NCBI GenBank assembly: GCA_037969175.1
Contig: JBBKWX010000190.1
Location: forward strand, 1 to 6,772
Reading direction: 5' to 3'
DNA from: JBBKWX01 sp037969175
Lineage (GTDB): Bacteria > Bacteroidota > Bacteroidia > AKYH767-A > JBBKVM01
Length of the DNA: 6,772 bases
The translations under genes and the position numbers were made by a program. A model generated the notes under the pieces. The model did not search any database. It was given only the letters and a program-made list of their open reading frames with translations, and was not told the origin of the DNA. Of the stretch, positions 5,438-6,772 are shown piece by piece (position 1 is the stretch's first letter; every line of letters begins with the position of its first letter).

Positions 5438-6772
5438 TTACTTCACGATCAATTTCTGTCTCATACTTCCTTCATTTGAGTGAACATTTACAAAGTAAAT
5501 TCCGGACTCAAAATTTGTAAGGTCAAGTGTGATTGAATTTTCGCCTGCGCTCAGATCTTTTCTGTAAACAACCTGGCCAGTGATATTGATGAGTTCAAGC
5601 GTTGAAAATGCAACATTTTTTGAATTCAATTCTATAACCGTTTTAGATGTTGCAGGATTTGGATATAAGTTCATACTTGCTTTTCCGCCAAGTTCATTGA
5701 TGCCAATATTCAGATTGACAACGATAGTATCTGAAGCAGAACAACCATTATTGTCAACAACAGTTACATAATACGTTCCGGCTGCACTGGTAGTAAGGGT
5801 TTGTGACGTAGAATTATCATTCCACAAATAAGAAACAAATCCTGCTCCCGCATCCAAAGTGATAGAATTACCAACACTGATTACCGTATCATTTCCAAGA
5901 GAAACAACAGGAGTTGGGAAGATACTTACTGGTACTGTTACTCTGATACTTGGACAAAGACCAACTCCACAGAAATTGAACGGATAAGTAAGTCCAGGAT
6001 TGATTACATTTTTGGTAGAAGCCTGACAGTTGAAATCAGAAACAATATTGTTATCGGAAGTTCCCTGACGAGAGATAGAAGTACCAACTGCACAAGAAAT
6101 AGCTCCATTTCCTGACCATTGTGAACCCGGTGTAAAATTGAAGCCGGCAATGGTTGTATTCATAGCTTGAATTTGAGCATCGGTCCATTGCCATGCAAGA
6201 AAATCAACAACAGCACCAAGGTTATCCATAATTACAACCCAGCCCGGACTGCCCGGATTGTACAACAAGTTACTTCCCCAATAATTGTCGGTTGTTAAAT
6301 CTGTTTTATACTGGATCTCACCACCATTTAAACTTCCTAAACTCCAGGTATTTGCATTTACCAGATTTATATCTGTATATGAATTTGATGTTGCAACGAT
6401 CCATCCTGCTGCATTGATCGGAGATGTTGACATGTTCTGGATCTCGATGAAATCATTTGTGCCTACTTCAACTTCTGTGATACGCAGACAAACTCCCATA
6501 GCTCCACCTGAACGTGCTTCAACATAAAAGTTAGTATCGACAGTTGCTGTTGTGTTGTATGAGTTTCCTACGTTTATCTGATTGCCTCCAATCGGAGCAT
6601 CATACCAATAAACAATATCAGTAGTATCTGCCGGCGTAACAGAAACGGTTACCGGTCCTGCACAAACCGTAGCACTGATATTAGCCGTAGGTTCTACGGG
6701 TAAGGCCTGAGTTGTGAAGTTGTAATATATCGTGTCGTTATCACGGAACTGATCATTCGCCAGAGAAGCATA
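5438..6772 (-). CDS. Secreted protein with Ig-like, lamin-tail-like and T9SS sorting domains; 5' end beyond window
   Basis: The minus-strand frame is open from the right edge (6772) to the stop at 5438, giving 444 visible residues. The ATG at 6499 is internal: the frame continues upstream with sensible protein such as TDIVYWYDAPIGG and DTNFYVEARSGGA. In order: an Ig-like domain of the kind common in large Bacteroidota surface proteins (about 25-90); a lamin-tail-like (LTD) domain starting CLRITEVEVGTNDFIEIQN (about 95-275); a PKD/Ig-like domain with SLGNDTVISVGNSITLDAG and SYLWNDNST...GTYYVTVVDNNGCSASD (about 288-354); and a type A T9SS sorting domain with LYPNPATS, ITGQVVY, FESGIYFVNV and a basic end QKLIVK (about 366-444). 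The protein is expected to cross the outer membrane by T9SS and have its tail removed on attachment to the surface or release. The missing N-terminus should hold the signal peptide and any catalytic domain. The function is unknown. Confidence 0.9.
   Translation of the reverse strand, partial: YASLANDQFRDNDTIYYNFTTQALPVEPTANISATVCAGPVTVSVTPADTTDIVYWYDAPIGGNQINVGNSYNTTATVDTNFYVEARSGGAMGVCLRITEVEVGTNDFIEIQNMSTSPINAAGWIVATSNSYTDINLVNANTWSLGSLNGGEIQYKTDLTTDNYWGSNLLYNPGSPGWVVIMDNLGAVVDFLAWQWTDAQIQAMNTTIAGFNFTPGSQWSGNGAISCAVGTSISRQGTSDNNIVSDFNCQASTKNVINPGLTYPFNFCGVGLCPSIRVTVPVSIFPTPVVSLGNDTVISVGNSITLDAGAGFVSYLWNDNSTSQTLTTSAAGTYYVTVVDNNGCSASDTIVVNLNIGINELGGKASMNLYPNPATSKTVIELNSKNVAFSTLELINITGQVVYRKDLSAGENSITLDLTNFESGIYFVNVHSNEGSMRQKLIVK

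Noticed and set aside
5438..6499. ATG at 6499 as the start of the T9SS protein
   Set aside because: The frame continues upstream without a stop to the window edge and encodes Ig-like sequence, so this methionine is internal and there is no signal peptide after it.
6285..6527. 80-codon plus-strand frame
   Set aside because: It lies opposite the T9SS protein, which has clear domain content across the same bases.

Overview
This window looks like ordinary chromosomal sequence from a member of the Bacteroidota. The support is a GWxTD-domain lipoprotein-like gene, a secreted protein ending in a type IX secretion (T9SS) C-terminal sorting domain, an AT-rich base composition, start codons without a Shine-Dalgarno sequence, and a perfect TAnnTTTG -7 box before the tRNA gene. 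The genus cannot be determined from the sequence.

Left part (1-3783, minus strand). Three genes read leftwards as a likely operon: a GWxTD-domain exported protein, a family 2 glycosyltransferase, and a geranylgeranyl-reductase-like FAD oxidoreductase that runs off the left edge. The last two overlap by 20 bases. Together they suggest envelope or surface-glycolipid work, but this is inference from family and context. The oxidoreductase is easy to miss because its 3' end lies outside the window.

Middle (3784-4369). A tRNA-Ser(UGA) on the plus strand has its own promoter placed almost on the mature 5' end. It is followed by a strong terminator that is the left portion of a 114-base nested palindrome. 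After that come a second hairpin, a 16-base palindrome, degenerate short repeated units (CGCAAAG, CGCAGAGA, TTCCGTG) and a short hexanucleotide repeat. No gene is visible in 3980-4369. This is the least conventional part of the window.

Right part (4370-6772). A DinB-superfamily protein (minus) and a small CoA-binding protein (plus) diverge from a 148-base spacer holding two inverted repeats. The CoA-binding gene ends at a bidirectional terminator. It converges there on a large secreted protein with Ig-like, lamin-tail-like and T9SS sorting domains, whose N-terminus lies beyond the right edge.

I see no phage, transposase, CRISPR or defence gene, and no convincing evidence of an undescribed multi-gene system. 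The items most worth a second look are the palindrome and repeat cluster behind the tRNA, the near-leaderless tRNA promoter, and the GYETD variant of the GWxTD motif.
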